A stretch of DNA of 64,000 bases from Corynebacterium sp. HMSC04H06 (GTDB lineage: Bacteria; Actinomycetota; Actinomycetes; Mycobacteriales; Mycobacteriaceae), in contig NZ_KV823410.1 of NCBI RefSeq assembly GCF_001815935.1, forward strand, positions 39,266-103,265. Direction: 5' to 3'. Below are positions 1 through 9,900 of this stretch, piece by piece. The stretch's first letter is position 1. Each line of letters opens with the position of its first letter. Both the position numbers and the translations under genes were made by a program. Below the pieces are notes generated by a model. The model did not search any database. It was not told where the DNA came from and saw nothing but the letters and a program-made list of their open reading frames with translations.

Positions 1-1
1 G

Positions 2-376
2 GCCCCGCCGGTTGGCCCGGCACTGGGTGCCCACGGCGTCAACATCATGGAGTTCTGCAAGGCTTATAACGCCGCAACCGAGAACCAGCGCGGCAACATC
101 GTGCCGGTGGAAATCACTGTCTACGAGGATCGTTCCTTCGACTTCAAGCTGAAGACCCCGCCGGCAGCGAAGCTGCTGATGAAGGCCGCCGGCATCAAGA
201 AGGGCTCGGGCGTTCCGCACACCGACAAGGTTGGCTCTGTCACCTGGGATCAGTGCAAGGAAATCGCTCAGACCAAGTTCGAGGATCTGAACGCCCGCGA
301 CATTGAGAACGGCGCCCGCATCATCGCCGGTACCGCCCGCTCCATGGGCATCACCGTCGACGGCGCGCCGGCCTAA
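2..376 (+). CDS. rplK: 50S ribosomal protein L11, 5' end cut by the window
   Basis: The reading frame is open from base 2 and ends at a TAA. The first visible residues ([18 protein letters not shown]) are the L11 N-terminal domain, with its Pro/Gly-rich loop. The C-terminal RNA-binding domain follows, with KTPPAAKLL and [12 protein letters not shown]11 binds the GTPase-associated centre of 23S rRNA and is needed for RelA-type stringent signalling. About 20 N-terminal residues lie outside the window. The next gene, rplA, follows after 80 bases, as in the standard L11-L1 operon. Confidence 0.97.
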   Translation, partial: APPVGPALGAHGVNIMEFCKAYNAATENQRGNIVPVEITVYEDRSFDFKLKTPPAAKLLMKAAGIKKGSGVPHTDKVGSVTWDQCKEIAQTKFEDLNARDIENGARIIAGTARSMGITVDGAPA

Positions 377-388
377 GAAACAACTGCA

Positions 389-424
389 TGTGGTAGGGCC
401 AGCTCCGGCCCGCCTAAGACCACA
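389..424 (+). promoter_or_regulatory. stem-loop between rplK and rplA
   Basis: TGTGGT (389-394) pairs with ACCACA (419-424), enclosing TAGG/CCTA and GGGCC/GGCCC arms. The result is an interrupted but extended hairpin in the 80-base gap before rplA. It has no U-tract, so it is not a terminator. L1 is a translational repressor of its own operon in other bacteria, so a role in L1 feedback is possible, but I cannot match it to the known L1 site. Confidence 0.4.
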
Positions 425-456
425 CCACCCTTTACTCAAGAAAAGGACTGCTAATA

Positions 457-1161
457 ATGAGCACCAAATCCAAGGCTTACAAGGCCGCCGCGGAAAAGGT
501 TGACTTTTCCCGCCTATACCGTCCGCTAGAGGCCGCCAAGCTGGCCAAGGAGACCTCCTCCAAGAACTTCGACGCCACCGTCGACGTTGTCCTGCGCCTG
601 GGCGTTGACCCGCGCAAGGCCGACCAGCTGGTCCGCGGCACCGTCTCCCTGCCGAACGGCACCGGCAAGGACGTCCGCGTGGCCGTCTTCGCCGAGGGCG
701 AGAAGGCTACGGAGGCTGAGCAGGCTGGCGCCGACATCGTCGGCACCGAGCAGCTGCTCGAGGCCGTCAACGCCGGCAACCTGGACTTCGACGTAGCCAT
801 CGCCACCCCGGACCAGATGGCCAAGGTCGGCCGCGTGGCCCGCGTGCTGGGCCCGCGTGGTCTGATGCCGAACCCGAAGACCGGCACCGTGACCAACGAC
901 GTGGCTAAGGCCATCTCCGAGGTTAAGGGCGGCAAGATCTCCTTCCGCGTGGACAAGGCTTCCAACCTGCACGCCATCCTGGGCAAGGCTTCCTTCGACG
1001 CGGAAAAGCTGGCCGAGAACTACGGCGCCCTCATCGAGGAGCTCAACCGCCTGAAGCCGTCCGCTTCCAAGGGCGTCTACATGAAGAAGATCACCATCTC
1101 GACCACCAACGGTCCGGGCATCCCGGTGGATCCGTCCGTGCAGAAGAACTTCGCTGAGTAA
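457..1161 (+). CDS. rplA: 50S ribosomal protein L1
   Basis: The product has 234 residues, the normal size for L1. The L1 signature is visible at about residues 124-146 ([20 protein letters not shown]). L1 builds the mobile L1 stalk beside the ribosomal E site and in many bacteria represses translation of the L11-L1 mRNA. The ATG is preceded by an AAAGGA-type ribosome binding site around 442-448. The gene is the last of its operon: a strong terminator hairpin follows at 1205-1244. Confidence 0.98.
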   Translation: MSTKSKAYKAAAEKVDFSRLYRPLEAAKLAKETSSKNFDATVDVVLRLGVDPRKADQLVRGTVSLPNGTGKDVRVAVFAEGEKATEAEQAGADIVGTEQLLEAVNAGNLDFDVAIATPDQMAKVGRVARVLGPRGLMPNPKTGTVTNDVAKAISEVKGGKISFRVDKASNLHAILGKASFDAEKLAENYGALIEELNRLKPSASKGVYMKKITISTTNGPGIPVDPSVQKNFAE

Positions 1162-1204
1162 TTCCTAGCTAAGCCTTCCCACGGTCACGTAGATAAGTGC
1201 TAAA

Positions 1205-1244
1205 CCCGTCCGCCCCTTCCGTTTCTGGGAGGCGGGCGGGTTTT
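1205..1244 (+). terminator. terminator of rplK-rplA
   Basis: CCCGTCCGCC (1205-1214) pairs with GGCGGGCGGG (1231-1240) through one G-U pair and is followed by TTTT. This is a canonical Rho-independent terminator 44 bases after the rplA stop. Confidence 0.85.
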
Positions 1245-1248
1245 GCTC

Positions 1249-1254
1249 TATCCT
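1249..1254 (+). promoter_or_regulatory. candidate -10 element for a leaderless transcript
   Basis: TATCCT ends 6 bases before the ATG at 1261, and no Shine-Dalgarno lies between. The element overlaps the end of the rplA terminator, so the gene would need its own promoter here. The -35 region is inside the hairpin and is not recognisable. Confidence 0.35.
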
Positions 1255-1260
1255 CGTCCT

Positions 1261-2682
1261 ATGACACAAAAGCGCGCGGCGGTTGTAGGGGCAGGGCCGA
1301 ACGGATTAACGGCGGCAGCGCGGCTGGCCCGGGCCGGCTGGGCGGTCACCGTCTTTGAGGCCCAGCCCACCCCGGGCGGGGCGGCGCGCTCCCTGCCCGG
1401 GGCGCTCGGGCGCGGCACCATCGTGGACTTCGGCGCGGCCGCGCACCCTTTCGGGCTCGTCTCCCCGGCGCTGCGCGAGCTCGGTTTTAACGACTGGGCG
1501 CACGCGCCGCTGCCGCTGGCCCACCCACTAGAGGGAAAGCCCGCCGCGCTGCTGCGGCCAGGGCTGAAAGAGACCGCCCGGGGGCTGGGCCGCGACTGTC
1601 AGCGCTGGGAGCTCATCCACCGGCCCATGGTCGAGGACCCCGAGCGCCACGCGGACAACGTTCTGCGGCCGATGGCGGGGTGGCCCCCGCACCCGGTGGA
1701 CCTGACCCGCTTCGGGCTGCGGGCGCCGTGGCCGGCGCAGGCGCTGAGCCAGTTCTTCTTCCGGGAAGAACCTGCCCGAGTTTTGACGCTGGGCTCGGCC
1801 GCGCACGCGCTGTGCCCGCCGTCTCAGCCCCTGACGGCCAGCCTCGGCGTCCTTTTCAACGCCTTTGGCATGGCGGGCGGCTGGCCCGTGGCGCGCGGCG
1901 GCACCCAGGCCATCATCGACCATCTGCTGGGGCGGCTGCGAGCGGGCGGCGGACAAGTGATTTGTGGACAGCCCATCACGAGCATGGATCAGCTCGTCGA
2001 CGCCGGCGGTCGGGCCGAGTGGGACGCGGTGGTCCTGGACCTTGCCCCACGCGGCGTGTTGGGTATCGCCGGGCTGCGCCTGCCGGGGCGGGTGGCGGCC
2101 AGCCTGCGCGCGTGGCGCTACGGGCCCGGAGTGCACAAGGTGGACTACCGTTTGAACGCCCCGGTGCCGTGGGCGGACCCGGCCGTGGGTGGTGCTGGCA
2201 CGGTGCACGTGTGCGGCGGGGTGGACGATATCGAGCTGGCCGCGCGCCAGGTGGCCGCCGGGCAGCTGCCGCAGCGGCCTTTCGTGATGGTCTGCCAGCA
2301 GGCGGTGGCAGACCCCTCCCGCGGGCCCGTGCTGTGGGCCTACGCGCAGGTGCCCAACGGTTACCACGAGGCCTACCCGGGCCAGGTCACCGAGCGCATC
2401 GAGGCCCAGATCGAGCGCTTCGCGCCCGGCTTCCGGGACCTCGTCGAGGCCCGCCGGGTCAGCTCACCCGCGCAGCTGGCCGCCTATGATGCGAACCTGG
2501 TGGGCGGGGACATCGCCGCAGGCGCGATGAGCGGGCTGCAAATGCTCGCCCGCCCGCGCCTGACTGCCCACCCTTACCGCCTGGCCGACGGGGTCTATAT
2601 GTGCTCGGCGGCCACCCCACCCGGCGGCGGGGTCCACGGCATGGGCGGCTGGAACTGCGCCGGCCGGATCCTGGGGCGGTAG
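1261..2682 (+). CDS. FAD-dependent oxidoreductase, phytoene-dehydrogenase-like
   Basis: The product has 473 residues. The N-terminus is a dinucleotide-binding beta-alpha-beta fold: GAGPNG at residues 10-15 with the ribose-binding acidic residue E33. The C-terminus carries PPGGGVHGMGGWNCAG, the FAD-contacting tail of the phytoene desaturase/CrtI-related family. The middle holds a substrate domain without clear motifs. Members of this broad group oxidise or isomerise polyprenoid or other hydrophobic substrates; the true substrate cannot be read from the sequence, and no carotenoid genes lie nearby. I chose the ATG at 1261 rather than the in-frame TTG at 1243 because the Rossmann strand starts right after it and a possible -10 hexamer sits just upstream. 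It is convergent with the photolyase gene; the two stops are 7 bases apart. Confidence 0.85.
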   Translation: MTQKRAAVVGAGPNGLTAAARLARAGWAVTVFEAQPTPGGAARSLPGALGRGTIVDFGAAAHPFGLVSPALRELGFNDWAHAPLPLAHPLEGKPAALLRPGLKETARGLGRDCQRWELIHRPMVEDPERHADNVLRPMAGWPPHPVDLTRFGLRAPWPAQALSQFFFREEPARVLTLGSAAHALCPPSQPLTASLGVLFNAFGMAGGWPVARGGTQAIIDHLLGRLRAGGGQVICGQPITSMDQLVDAGGRAEWDAVVLDLAPRGVLGIAGLRLPGRVAASLRAWRYGPGVHKVDYRLNAPVPWADPAVGGAGTVHVCGGVDDIELAARQVAAGQLPQRPFVMVCQQAVADPSRGPVLWAYAQVPNGYHEAYPGQVTERIEAQIERFAPGFRDLVEARRVSSPAQLAAYDANLVGGDIAAGAMSGLQMLARPRLTAHPYRLADGVYMCSAATPPGGGVHGMGGWNCAGRILGR

Positions 2683-2689
2683 CGAGGGA

Positions 2690-4121
2690 CTAGATATCGT
2701 CCGGCAGGCCGGCCTGCCGCGCCGGCACGGCAGCCTTGTTTGCGCCGGCCTTGATGTCGGAGTAGGCCGCGAGCGCGGCCTTGCGCGACTTCTGCAGATC
2801 CACGATGGGCTCAGGCCCCAGGGGAGTCAGGTCTTCCGGGGCCCAGCGGCCGACGTACTCGCCGTGCGGGTCGAAGCGCTCGGCCTGGGTGACCGGGTTG
2901 AAGATCCGGAAATAGGGCGCGGCGTCGTCGCCGCAGCCGGCTATCCACTGCCAGCCGAAGGGGTTGGAGGCCGGGTCCGCGTCTACCAAGGTATCCCAGA
3001 ACCAAGCCTCGCCTGCGCGCCAGTGGAGGCCTAAGTTCTTGGTGAGGAAGGAGCCGACCACCATCCGCACCCGGTTGTGCATGTAGCCGGTCTGCCACAG
3101 CTCCCGCATGCCGGCGTCGACTAGGCCGATGCCGGTGGTGCCGGCCTTCCACGCAGCAATAAGCTCGGGTTCCTCCTCGGCGCTGGCCCAGGCGAAGGAG
3201 TCGAACTGGCGGCGCACATTCACCGCGTGCAGCTCCGGCAGGTAGTAGAGGCGGTGCCAGGCGAAGTCGCGCCACAGCAGCTCGGTGAGGAACTTCTGCC
3301 CGTCGCCGGCCGGGGCCTGGTTGGTGGCCAGTAGCTCGCCGACTGCGGCCCAGACCTGGCGCGGGGATACCTCCCCGAAGCGTAGGTGGGGCGAGAGCCG
3401 CGAGGTCGCCTCCTCGGCCGGCTGATCGCGGCCCGACTCGTAGCCGGCGATGCCCTCCAGGAAAGACTCCAGGCGCGCGCGGGCGCCGTCCTCGCCCGGG
3501 ACCCAGGTCTCCCGCAGCCCGCCCGCCCAGTGCGGGTCGGCCGGCTCGCTCATCGGCTGCCGGGCGAAGCCCACGGCGCCGGCATGATTGGGGATGTCGT
3601 CCACGCCGGCGCCGCGCAGCTGGGGGACCGGGAGGGGCGCGTCGTCGCGGACCTGGGCGCGGGCGGCCTTCGAGAACGGGGTGAAGACCTGGTAGGGCTT
3701 ACCGTTGCGATTGGTGACCTCCCACGGCTCCACCAGGGTGTGGCCCGGGTGCGAGGCGACCTTAACGTCGCGGGCCTGGAGCTCGGACTTGACCGCGGCG
3801 TCAACCTCCCGCCAGGGCTTGTGGTAGCGGCGGGACCAGGCCACCGCGTCGATGCCCAGGTCGGCCACGAGGCGGGGGGGTGAGCTCGCGGGCATCGCCG
3901 GCCGCACGCAGCAGCGGCACGCCGTGGGCATCCAGGGAACGCGCCAGCCGCGCCAGGGAGACCTCGCGCCACCAACCCGCCGCCGCGCCCAGCGGACGGG
4001 CGGGGTAGGTAGCCGGCTCGTCTAGGACCACCGCGACCACGGGGCCGCGCTCGTTGGCCCAGTCCAGCGCCTGGTTATCGAGCAGGCGAAGATCGTCGCG
4101 AAACCACATCAGGCTAGTCAT
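2690..4121 (-). pseudogene. phr: deoxyribodipyrimidine photolyase, frameshifted
   Basis: Two overlapping minus-strand frames together make one class I photolyase/cryptochrome. The first frame starts at 4121 and encodes the N-terminal alpha/beta domain (MTSLMWFRDDLRLLDNQALD) to about residue 81. The second runs down to the stop at 2690 and encodes the FAD domain: LRFGEVSPRQVW, WRDFAWHRLYY, LVDAGMRELWQTGYMHNRVRM, WFWDTLVDADPASNPFGWQW. The switch falls in a run of seven G at 3874-3880 (C7 in the coding sense). With one base fewer the join reads ARELTPRLVADLGIDAVAW and the span becomes exactly 477 codons. All FAD-domain motifs are intact and no other stop interrupts the gene. It may be a recent loss, a slippage-prone switch or a sequencing error in the homopolymer. 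The enzyme would repair UV pyrimidine dimers with light. Confidence 0.85.
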
Positions 4122-4180
4122 GGGCCAAGCCTACCAACGCCGCCCGCGCAGACGATTTTTTAAATCTGTAGGCCGGGTGC

Positions 4181-4186
4181 TAGGGT
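4181..4186 (+). promoter_or_regulatory. candidate -10 of the rplJ-rplL promoter
   Basis: TAGGGT fits the corynebacterial TANNNT -10 pattern and sits at the start of the long rplJ leader. Similar TAGGGT hexamers occur upstream of rplN and secY in this window. No convincing -35 is visible. Confidence 0.4.
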
Positions 4187-4189
4187 ATA

Positions 4190-4440
4190 CAGCGAAGTTT
4201 GAACGGGAGGTTTCCCGAGCTCAAGTTTCACCGAAGACCGTTGGTCACCTTCTTGTTGGAAGGTCGAAGGTTTCCCATCCACGGGAACGGCCCACGCAGG
4301 AGACACTTGTGCATCACATCCTATGTGTGCGCCCTGTGCTCTTGCACGGGGCTTTTTTGATGCGACGACCGGGCGAGTTAAAGCCCGCCCGGGGCAAGCT
4401 AGAAAAAGCTCCGGCGGAAAAACAAGAGATGTTTTGGAAG
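4190..4440 (+). promoter_or_regulatory. ribosomal protein L10 leader
   Basis: About 250 untranslated bases lie between the likely promoter and rplJ, with extensive self-complementarity (for example GGGAGGTTTCCC at 4205-4216). It ends in a terminator-like hairpin 100 bases before the gene. This position and architecture match the L10 leader RNAs of many bacteria, in which the L10/L12 complex binds the leader and switches between read-through and termination. Assignment to the family is from position and layout; a covariance-model search was not possible. Confidence 0.7.
4331..4358 (+). terminator. attenuator hairpin inside the rplJ leader
   Basis: GCCCTGTG (4331-4338) pairs with CACGGGGC (4345-4352) over a six-base loop and runs straight into six T at 4353-4358. 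It is a full intrinsic terminator placed about 100 bases upstream of rplJ within its own leader, so it most likely attenuates rplJL transcription. Confidence 0.8.
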
Positions 4441-4455
4441 GAGGCGAGAGTTAAG

Positions 4456-4977
4456 ATGGCAAACCCGAAGAACACCGCAGACCTGGCGGAGCTGAAGGGC
4501 AAGCTCGACGCTGCTGATGCGTTCGTGCTGACCGAGTACCGCGGCCTGACCGTGGCACAGCTTTCCGAGCTGCGTAACAACCTGGGCTTTGACGTTGACT
4601 ACTCCGTCGCCAAGAACACCCTCTTCAAGATCGCTGCCAAGGAAGCTGGCATCGAGGGTCTTGACGAGCACCTGGCCGGCCCGACCGCTATCGCCTTCAT
4701 CAAGGGCGAGGCTGTCGACGCTGCCAAGGTGATGAAGAAGTTCGCCGAGGATCACGACGCGTTCATCGTCAAGGGCGGTTACATGGACGGCAACGCTTTG
4801 ACTGCCGACCAGGTCAAGGCCATTGCTGACCTTGACAACCGTGAGACCACGCTGGCCAAGCTGGCTGGCGCTATGAAGGGTTCTATGGCGAAGGCTGCCG
4901 CTCTCTTCAACGCTCCTGCAATCAAGGCCGTATGTACCGTTGCGGCTCTGCAGGACAAGAAGGAAGCAGAAGCTTAA
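4456..4977 (+). CDS. rplJ: 50S ribosomal protein L10
   Basis: The product has 173 residues and starts MANPKNTADLAELKG. FVLTEYRGLTVAQLSELR and the C-terminal helices that hold L7/L12 dimers are present. L10 anchors the L12 stalk that recruits translation GTPases. The frame is open far upstream, but the ATG at 4456 is the start: AAGGAGG lies at 4438-4444 and L10 homology begins there. It is followed 80 bases later by rplL, the usual partner. Regulation is probably by the leader attenuator upstream. Confidence 0.97.
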   Translation: MANPKNTADLAELKGKLDAADAFVLTEYRGLTVAQLSELRNNLGFDVDYSVAKNTLFKIAAKEAGIEGLDEHLAGPTAIAFIKGEAVDAAKVMKKFAEDHDAFIVKGGYMDGNALTADQVKAIADLDNRETTLAKLAGAMKGSMAKAAALFNAPAIKAVCTVAALQDKKEAEA

Positions 4978-5057
4978 GAATTCGCGCACAACCTGCGCAA
5001 CAACTACACCACTACCGAGACGCTATTGCAGCGCTCACATAAGAAAGGATGCTTACC

Positions 5058-5447
5058 ATGGCTAAGCTCACCAAGGACGAGCTCATTGAAGCTTTCAAGG
5101 AAATGACCCTCATCGAGCTCTCCGAGTTCGTCAAGGAATTCGAAGAGGTCTTCGACGTTGAGGCTGCCGCTCCGGTCGCCGCTGTTGCTGCAGGCGCTCC
5201 GGCTGCCGGCGGCGAGGCTGCTGCTGAGGAGAAGGACGAGTTCGACGTCGTTCTGACCGACGCTGGCGCCAAGAAGATCGGCGTCATCAAGGCTGTCCGC
5301 GAGATCGTCTCCGGCCTGGGCCTGAAGGAAGCCAAGGAGCTGGTTGAGTCCGCTCCGAAGGCCATCCTGGAAGGCGCCAACAAGGACGACGCCGAGGCTG
5401 CCAAGACCAAGCTGGAAGAGGCTGGCGCTTCCGTCGAGCTGAAGTAG
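5058..5447 (+). CDS. rplL: 50S ribosomal protein L7/L12
   Basis: The product has 129 residues. It has the N-terminal dimerisation helices ([20 protein letters not shown]), an Ala/Pro/Gly-rich hinge around residues 36-58, and the globular C-terminal domain ([32 protein letters not shown]) that contacts EF-Tu and EF-G. The ATG at 5058 is used because AAAGGA lies at 5044-5049 and MAKLTKDEL is the conserved start. It ends the rplJ-rplL operon before a strong terminator. Confidence 0.98.
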   Translation: MAKLTKDELIEAFKEMTLIELSEFVKEFEEVFDVEAAAPVAAVAAGAPAAGGEAAAEEKDEFDVVLTDAGAKKIGVIKAVREIVSGLGLKEAKELVESAPKAILEGANKDDAEAAKTKLEEAGASVELK

Positions 5448-5500
5448 TCTGAACTAGACTCACCTCGGCTTCGGCCTGAGCCTTCTTAAGGCTTTAACCA

Positions 5501-5545
5501 CCTCCGCCTGCCCCGCATCACCGCGGGAGCGGGCGGAGGTCTTTT
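5501..5545 (+). terminator. terminator of rplJ-rplL
   Basis: CCTCCGCCTGC (5501-5511) pairs with GCGGGCGGAGG (5529-5539) and is followed by TCTTTTT. Confidence 0.9.
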
Positions 5546-5624
5546 TATGCCTCCACCCGCGGCGGGGGAGGGGTCGCGCGCTAGAAACCGGGTGTTTCGT
5601 TATCAACCGGCAATTGCTGGGTTG

Positions 5625-5630
5625 TAAGAT
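5625..5630 (+). promoter_or_regulatory. -10 element of a probable leaderless transcript
   Basis: TAAGAT ends 8 bases before the ATG at 5639 and there is no Shine-Dalgarno in between, so transcription would start at or next to the start codon. Confidence 0.45.
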
Positions 5631-5638
5631 GCTGTACC

Positions 5639-6622
5639 ATGCTGCCCAAATCCCGCATCATCTCCGTGATCGTTCTAGGCCTCGGCATCGCTTTGATTGC
5701 CGCGGGCGCGCTCGCGCCTGTCTTCCTAGACCTGCGGGCCAAGCTGCCGCTGGACGCCGAGTACACCACGTTTAGCTTCAGCGACCAGGGCGGCCGAGCG
5801 CAGACCGTGAGTGAAGAGGGGACACAGCCCTACGAGGGCCCGCTGGCCTACCAGCTGCACTACGACACCGTGGATCCCTCCGGCAAGGAGGATGCTTTCC
5901 TGCGGGTCGGGCAGACCACCGTGCGCGGCACCGAGGCCGACGCCGGGGATGTGGAGAACCTGGTCAGCGCCCAGGTGTGGAACTTCACCATTGACCGCGT
6001 CAGCGGCGCGGCACAGGGCAAGGCACGCCTGAACCACACGATCGCCTCGCCGGCGGCGGAGGTGGCCGTGGACGGCTACTGGCTGAAGTTCCCCTCGGCG
6101 GCGGAAAAGACCACCTACCCGGTCTTCGACCCGACCCTGCGCCAAGCGGAAGACGCCGTCTTCGCCGAGGAGCAGGAGATAGATGGCCGAGAGATCTATC
6201 GCTACGACCAGGAGATAGCGCCGGTCAACGTCGCCACGCTTTACGCGGGGATGGGCAATACCACCCAGTTCGAGACCCCCGACGGCGGTACGGAGCCGGG
6301 CTACCTGTTCCACTCCGGCAAGCGCAGCATCTACGTCGACCACGCCACCGGCATGGTGGTGGGCATGGATTTGGACATCGACGACTACTATGGCACCCGG
6401 GAGGGCGAGCGCCGCGAGGACGCCTTTGTGTTCCAGGCCTCCACCTCTGACGAGGATCGCGCCCAGCTCATTGAGCAGGCCGGCCAGATTCCGGATCCGC
6501 AGGCCGCGAATATCGCGCGCTGGATTGGCTTCGGCCTAGGCGTTGTCTTGACCATCATCGGGCTACTGGGAGTCTTCGGAGTTTTCGGTCCGCGCGTCCA
6601 GAAGGTCAAGCGGGCCCTCTAG
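5639..6622 (+). CDS. DUF3068 / PorA-family membrane protein
   Basis: The product has 327 residues. One hydrophobic segment lies near the N-terminus (about residues 8-29, IISVIVLGLGIALIAAGALA) and one near the C-terminus (about 293-316, WIGFGLGVVLTIIGLLGVFG), with a large beta-rich extracytoplasmic domain between them. This matches the actinobacterial DUF3068 family, which is labelled porin PorA family but has no firmly proven function. It is monocistronic, lying between the rplL terminator and the rpoB promoter. The ATG follows a TAAGAT hexamer by 8 bases, so it may be read from a leaderless mRNA. Family assignment is from overall architecture. Confidence 0.75.
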   Translation: MLPKSRIISVIVLGLGIALIAAGALAPVFLDLRAKLPLDAEYTTFSFSDQGGRAQTVSEEGTQPYEGPLAYQLHYDTVDPSGKEDAFLRVGQTTVRGTEADAGDVENLVSAQVWNFTIDRVSGAAQGKARLNHTIASPAAEVAVDGYWLKFPSAAEKTTYPVFDPTLRQAEDAVFAEEQEIDGREIYRYDQEIAPVNVATLYAGMGNTTQFETPDGGTEPGYLFHSGKRSIYVDHATGMVVGMDLDIDDYYGTREGERREDAFVFQASTSDEDRAQLIEQAGQIPDPQAANIARWIGFGLGVVLTIIGLLGVFGVFGPRVQKVKRAL

Positions 6623-6721
6623 GTCCGGGTCTGGGCTTGGGCTTGCGACTGTGTCTGGTCCGCCCGCGCCCGCTGCGTGCGAGCAAGAACCCGGCCGGGC
6701 ACATAGACGATCGCGCGCGTC

Positions 6722-6750
6722 TTTACAAATCGCCGGATTTGATATAGGCT
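6722..6750 (+). promoter_or_regulatory. promoter of rpoB-rpoC
   Basis: TTTACA (6722-6727), a 17-base spacer and TAGGCT (6745-6750) form a good housekeeping promoter. It leaves a leader of about 200 bases before rpoB. The whole 331-base gap 6623-6953 holds no credible gene; a second -35-like TTGACA is at 6820-6825 but lacks a well-spaced -10. Confidence 0.6.
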
Positions 6751-6953
6751 GTTTCGTTGCGCTGGAATCCGGATCCCCAGTGCACATTTAGCCTTGGCAC
6801 GTGGTGATGGTAAAGCGACTTGACAAGGTGATTTTGTGCTATCTGAGCCCGCTGATTCCACAGCAGACCGAATGCTAAATCTACCAGCGGTTTTGCTTGC
6901 TCGCCCCTCCCAGGCGGGTTAGTGATCCGCGTGAGGTGCTGGAAGGACCCATC

Positions 6954-9900
6954 TTGGCAGTCTCCCGCCAGACCAAGTCAGTGGCCAATATCCCTGGAGC
7001 CCCGAAGCGTTATTCGTTCGCTAAGATTAGCGAGCCGATTGCGGTTCCGGGCCTCCTTGACTTGCAACTTGATTCTTTTGCATGGCTCATCGGCACGCCG
7101 GAGTGGCGTGAGCGCCAGCAGGCTGAACGTGGCGACGACGCGCGCGTTACCTCTGGCCTGGAGGACATTCTAGAGGAATTGTCCCCGATCGAGGACTACT
7201 CGGGCAATATGTCCCTGTCGCTGTCCGAGCCGCGCTTCGAGCCGGTGAAGAACACCGTCGACGAGTGTAAAGAAAAGGACATCAACTACTCGGCGCCGCT
7301 CTACGTGACCGCAGAGTTCATCAACAATGACACCCAGGAGATTAAGTCTCAGACGGTGTTCATCGGCGACTTCCCGATGATGACCGACAAGGGCACGTTC
7401 ATTGTCAACGGTACCGAGCGTGTTGTCGTCTCCCAGCTCGTGCGTTCCCCGGGCGTGTACTTTGATCAGACGATCGACAAGTCCACGGAGCGCCCGCTGC
7501 ACTCCGTGAAGGTCATCCCGTCCCGCGGCGCTTGGCTCGAATTCGACGTGGACAAGCGCGACACCGTCGGCGTGCGTATTGACCGCAAGCGCCGCCAGCC
7601 GGTCACCGTGCTGCTCAAGGCCCTGGGCTGGTCCGAAGAGCAGATCCGTGAGCGCTTCGGCTTCTCCGAGCTGATGATGTCCACCCTCGAGTCCGATGGC
7701 GTTGCCAACACGGACGAGGCCCTGCTGGAGATCTACCGCAAGCAGCGCCCGGGCGAGCAGCCGACCCGCGAGCTGGCTCAGTCCCTGCTGGACAACTCCT
7801 TCTTCCGCGCGAAGCGCTACGACCTGGCCAAGGTCGGCCGCTACAAGGTCAACCGCAAGCTGGGTCTGGGCGGCGACCACGACGGCCTGATGACCCTGAC
7901 CGAGGAAGACATCGCCGTCGCGCTGGAGTACCTGGTACGCCTGCACGTCGGTGAGCGCGAGATGAAGGCGCCGAACGGTGAGATGATCTCCATCAACACC
8001 GACGACATCGATCACTTCGGCAACCGTCGTCTGCGCACCGTGGGCGAGCTGATCCAAAACCAGGTCCGCGTGGGCCTGTCCCGCATGGAGCGCGTCGTGC
8101 GCGAGCGCATGACCACCCAGGACGCGGAGTCCATCACGCCGACCTCGCTGATCAACGTGCGCCCGGTCTCGGCAGCTATCCGCGAGTTCTTCGGTACCTC
8201 GCAGCTGTCCCAGTTCATGGACCACAACAACTCGTTGTCCGGCCTGACCCACAAGCGCCGCCTGTCCGCACTGGGCCCGGGCGGCCTGTCCCGTGAGCGC
8301 GCCGGCATCGAGGTTCGAGACGTGCACCCGTCGCACTACGGTCGCATGTGCCCGATTGAGACCCCGGAGGGCCCGAACATCGGCCTGATCGGCTCGCTGG
8401 CTTCCTACGCCCGCGTGAACTCCTTCGGCTTCATCGAGACCCCGTACCGCAAGGTCGTCGACGGCAAGATCACCGACCAGGTCGAGTACCTGACCGCCGA
8501 CGAGGAGGACCGCTTCTCCATCGCCCAGGCCGAGGTCGAGCAGGACGCCGAGGGCAACATCACCGGCGACCGCATCGAGGTCCGCCAGCGCGACGGCGAC
8601 ATCGCCGTGACCGATGCTTCCGGCGTCGACTACGTGGACGTCTCCCCGCGCCAGATGGTGTCCGTGGCTACCGCCATGATTCCGTTCTTGGAGCACGACG
8701 ACGCTAACCGTGCACTGATGGGCGCGAACATGCAGCGCCAGGCGGTGCCGCTGGTGCGCTCCGAGTCCCCGTACGTGGGCACCGGTATGGAGCAGCGCGC
8801 GGCTTACGACGCCGGCGACCTGGTCATCACCCCGAAGGCCGGTGTGGTCGAGGACGTGACTGCGGACCTCATCACCATCATGGACGATGAGGGTCAGCGT
8901 GATACCTATATGCTGCGCAAGTTCGAGCGCACCAACCAGGGCACGAACTACAACCAGACCCCGCTGGTGTCCATGGGCGACCGCGTCGAGGCCGGCCAGG
9001 TGCTGGCCGACGGCCCGGGGACCCACAACGGCGAGATGTCGCTGGGCCGCAACCTGCTCGTGGCGTTCATGCCGTGGGAAGGCCACAACTATGAGGACGC
9101 CATCATCCTCAACCAGCGCATCGTCGAAGAGGACATCCTGACCTCCGTGCACATTGAGGAGCACGAGATCGATGCCCGCGACACCAAGCTGGGCGCCGAG
9201 GAAATTACCCGCGAGATCCCGAACGTGGCCGAGGACGTGCTCAGCGATTTGGACGAGCGCGGCATCATCCGCATCGGCGCCGACGTCCGCCCGGGCGATA
9301 TCCTGGTCGGTAAGGTCACCCCGAAGGGCGAGACCGAGCTGACCCCGGAGGAGCGCCTGCTGCGCGCCATCTTCGGTGAGAAGGCCCGCGAGGTGCGCGA
9401 CACCTCGATGAAGGTCCCGCACGGTGAGGTCGGCAAGGTCATCGGCGTGGCTCGTTTCAGCCGCGAAGACGATGACGACCTGGCCCCGGGCGTCAACGAG
9501 ATGATCCGCGTCTACGTGGCCCAGAAGCGCAAGATCCAGGACGGCGATAAGATGGCCGGCCGCCACGGCAACAAGGGTGTTGTCGGCAAGATCCTGCCGC
9601 CGGAGGACATGCCGTTCATGGCGGACGGTACCCCGGTCGACATCATCCTGAACACCCACGGTGTTCCGCGTCGTATGAACATCGGCCAGGTCCTCGAGGT
9701 CCACCTCGGCTGGCTGGCTCACGCTGGCTGGAAGGTCGACGTCGACGATCCGGCAAACGCCGACCTGCTCAAGACCCTGCCGGAAGAGCTCTACGACGTT
9801 CCGGCCGACTCGCTGACCGCCACCCCGGTCTTCGACGGCGCGACCAACGAAGAGATCTCCCGCCTGCTGGCGTCCTCCCGCCCGAACCGCGACGGCGACG

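Noticed and set aside
6820..6843. TTGACA before rpoB as main promoter
   Set aside because: The nearest -10-like TATCTG is only 14 bases away; the TTTACA-17-TAGGCT pair at 6722-6750 is better spaced.
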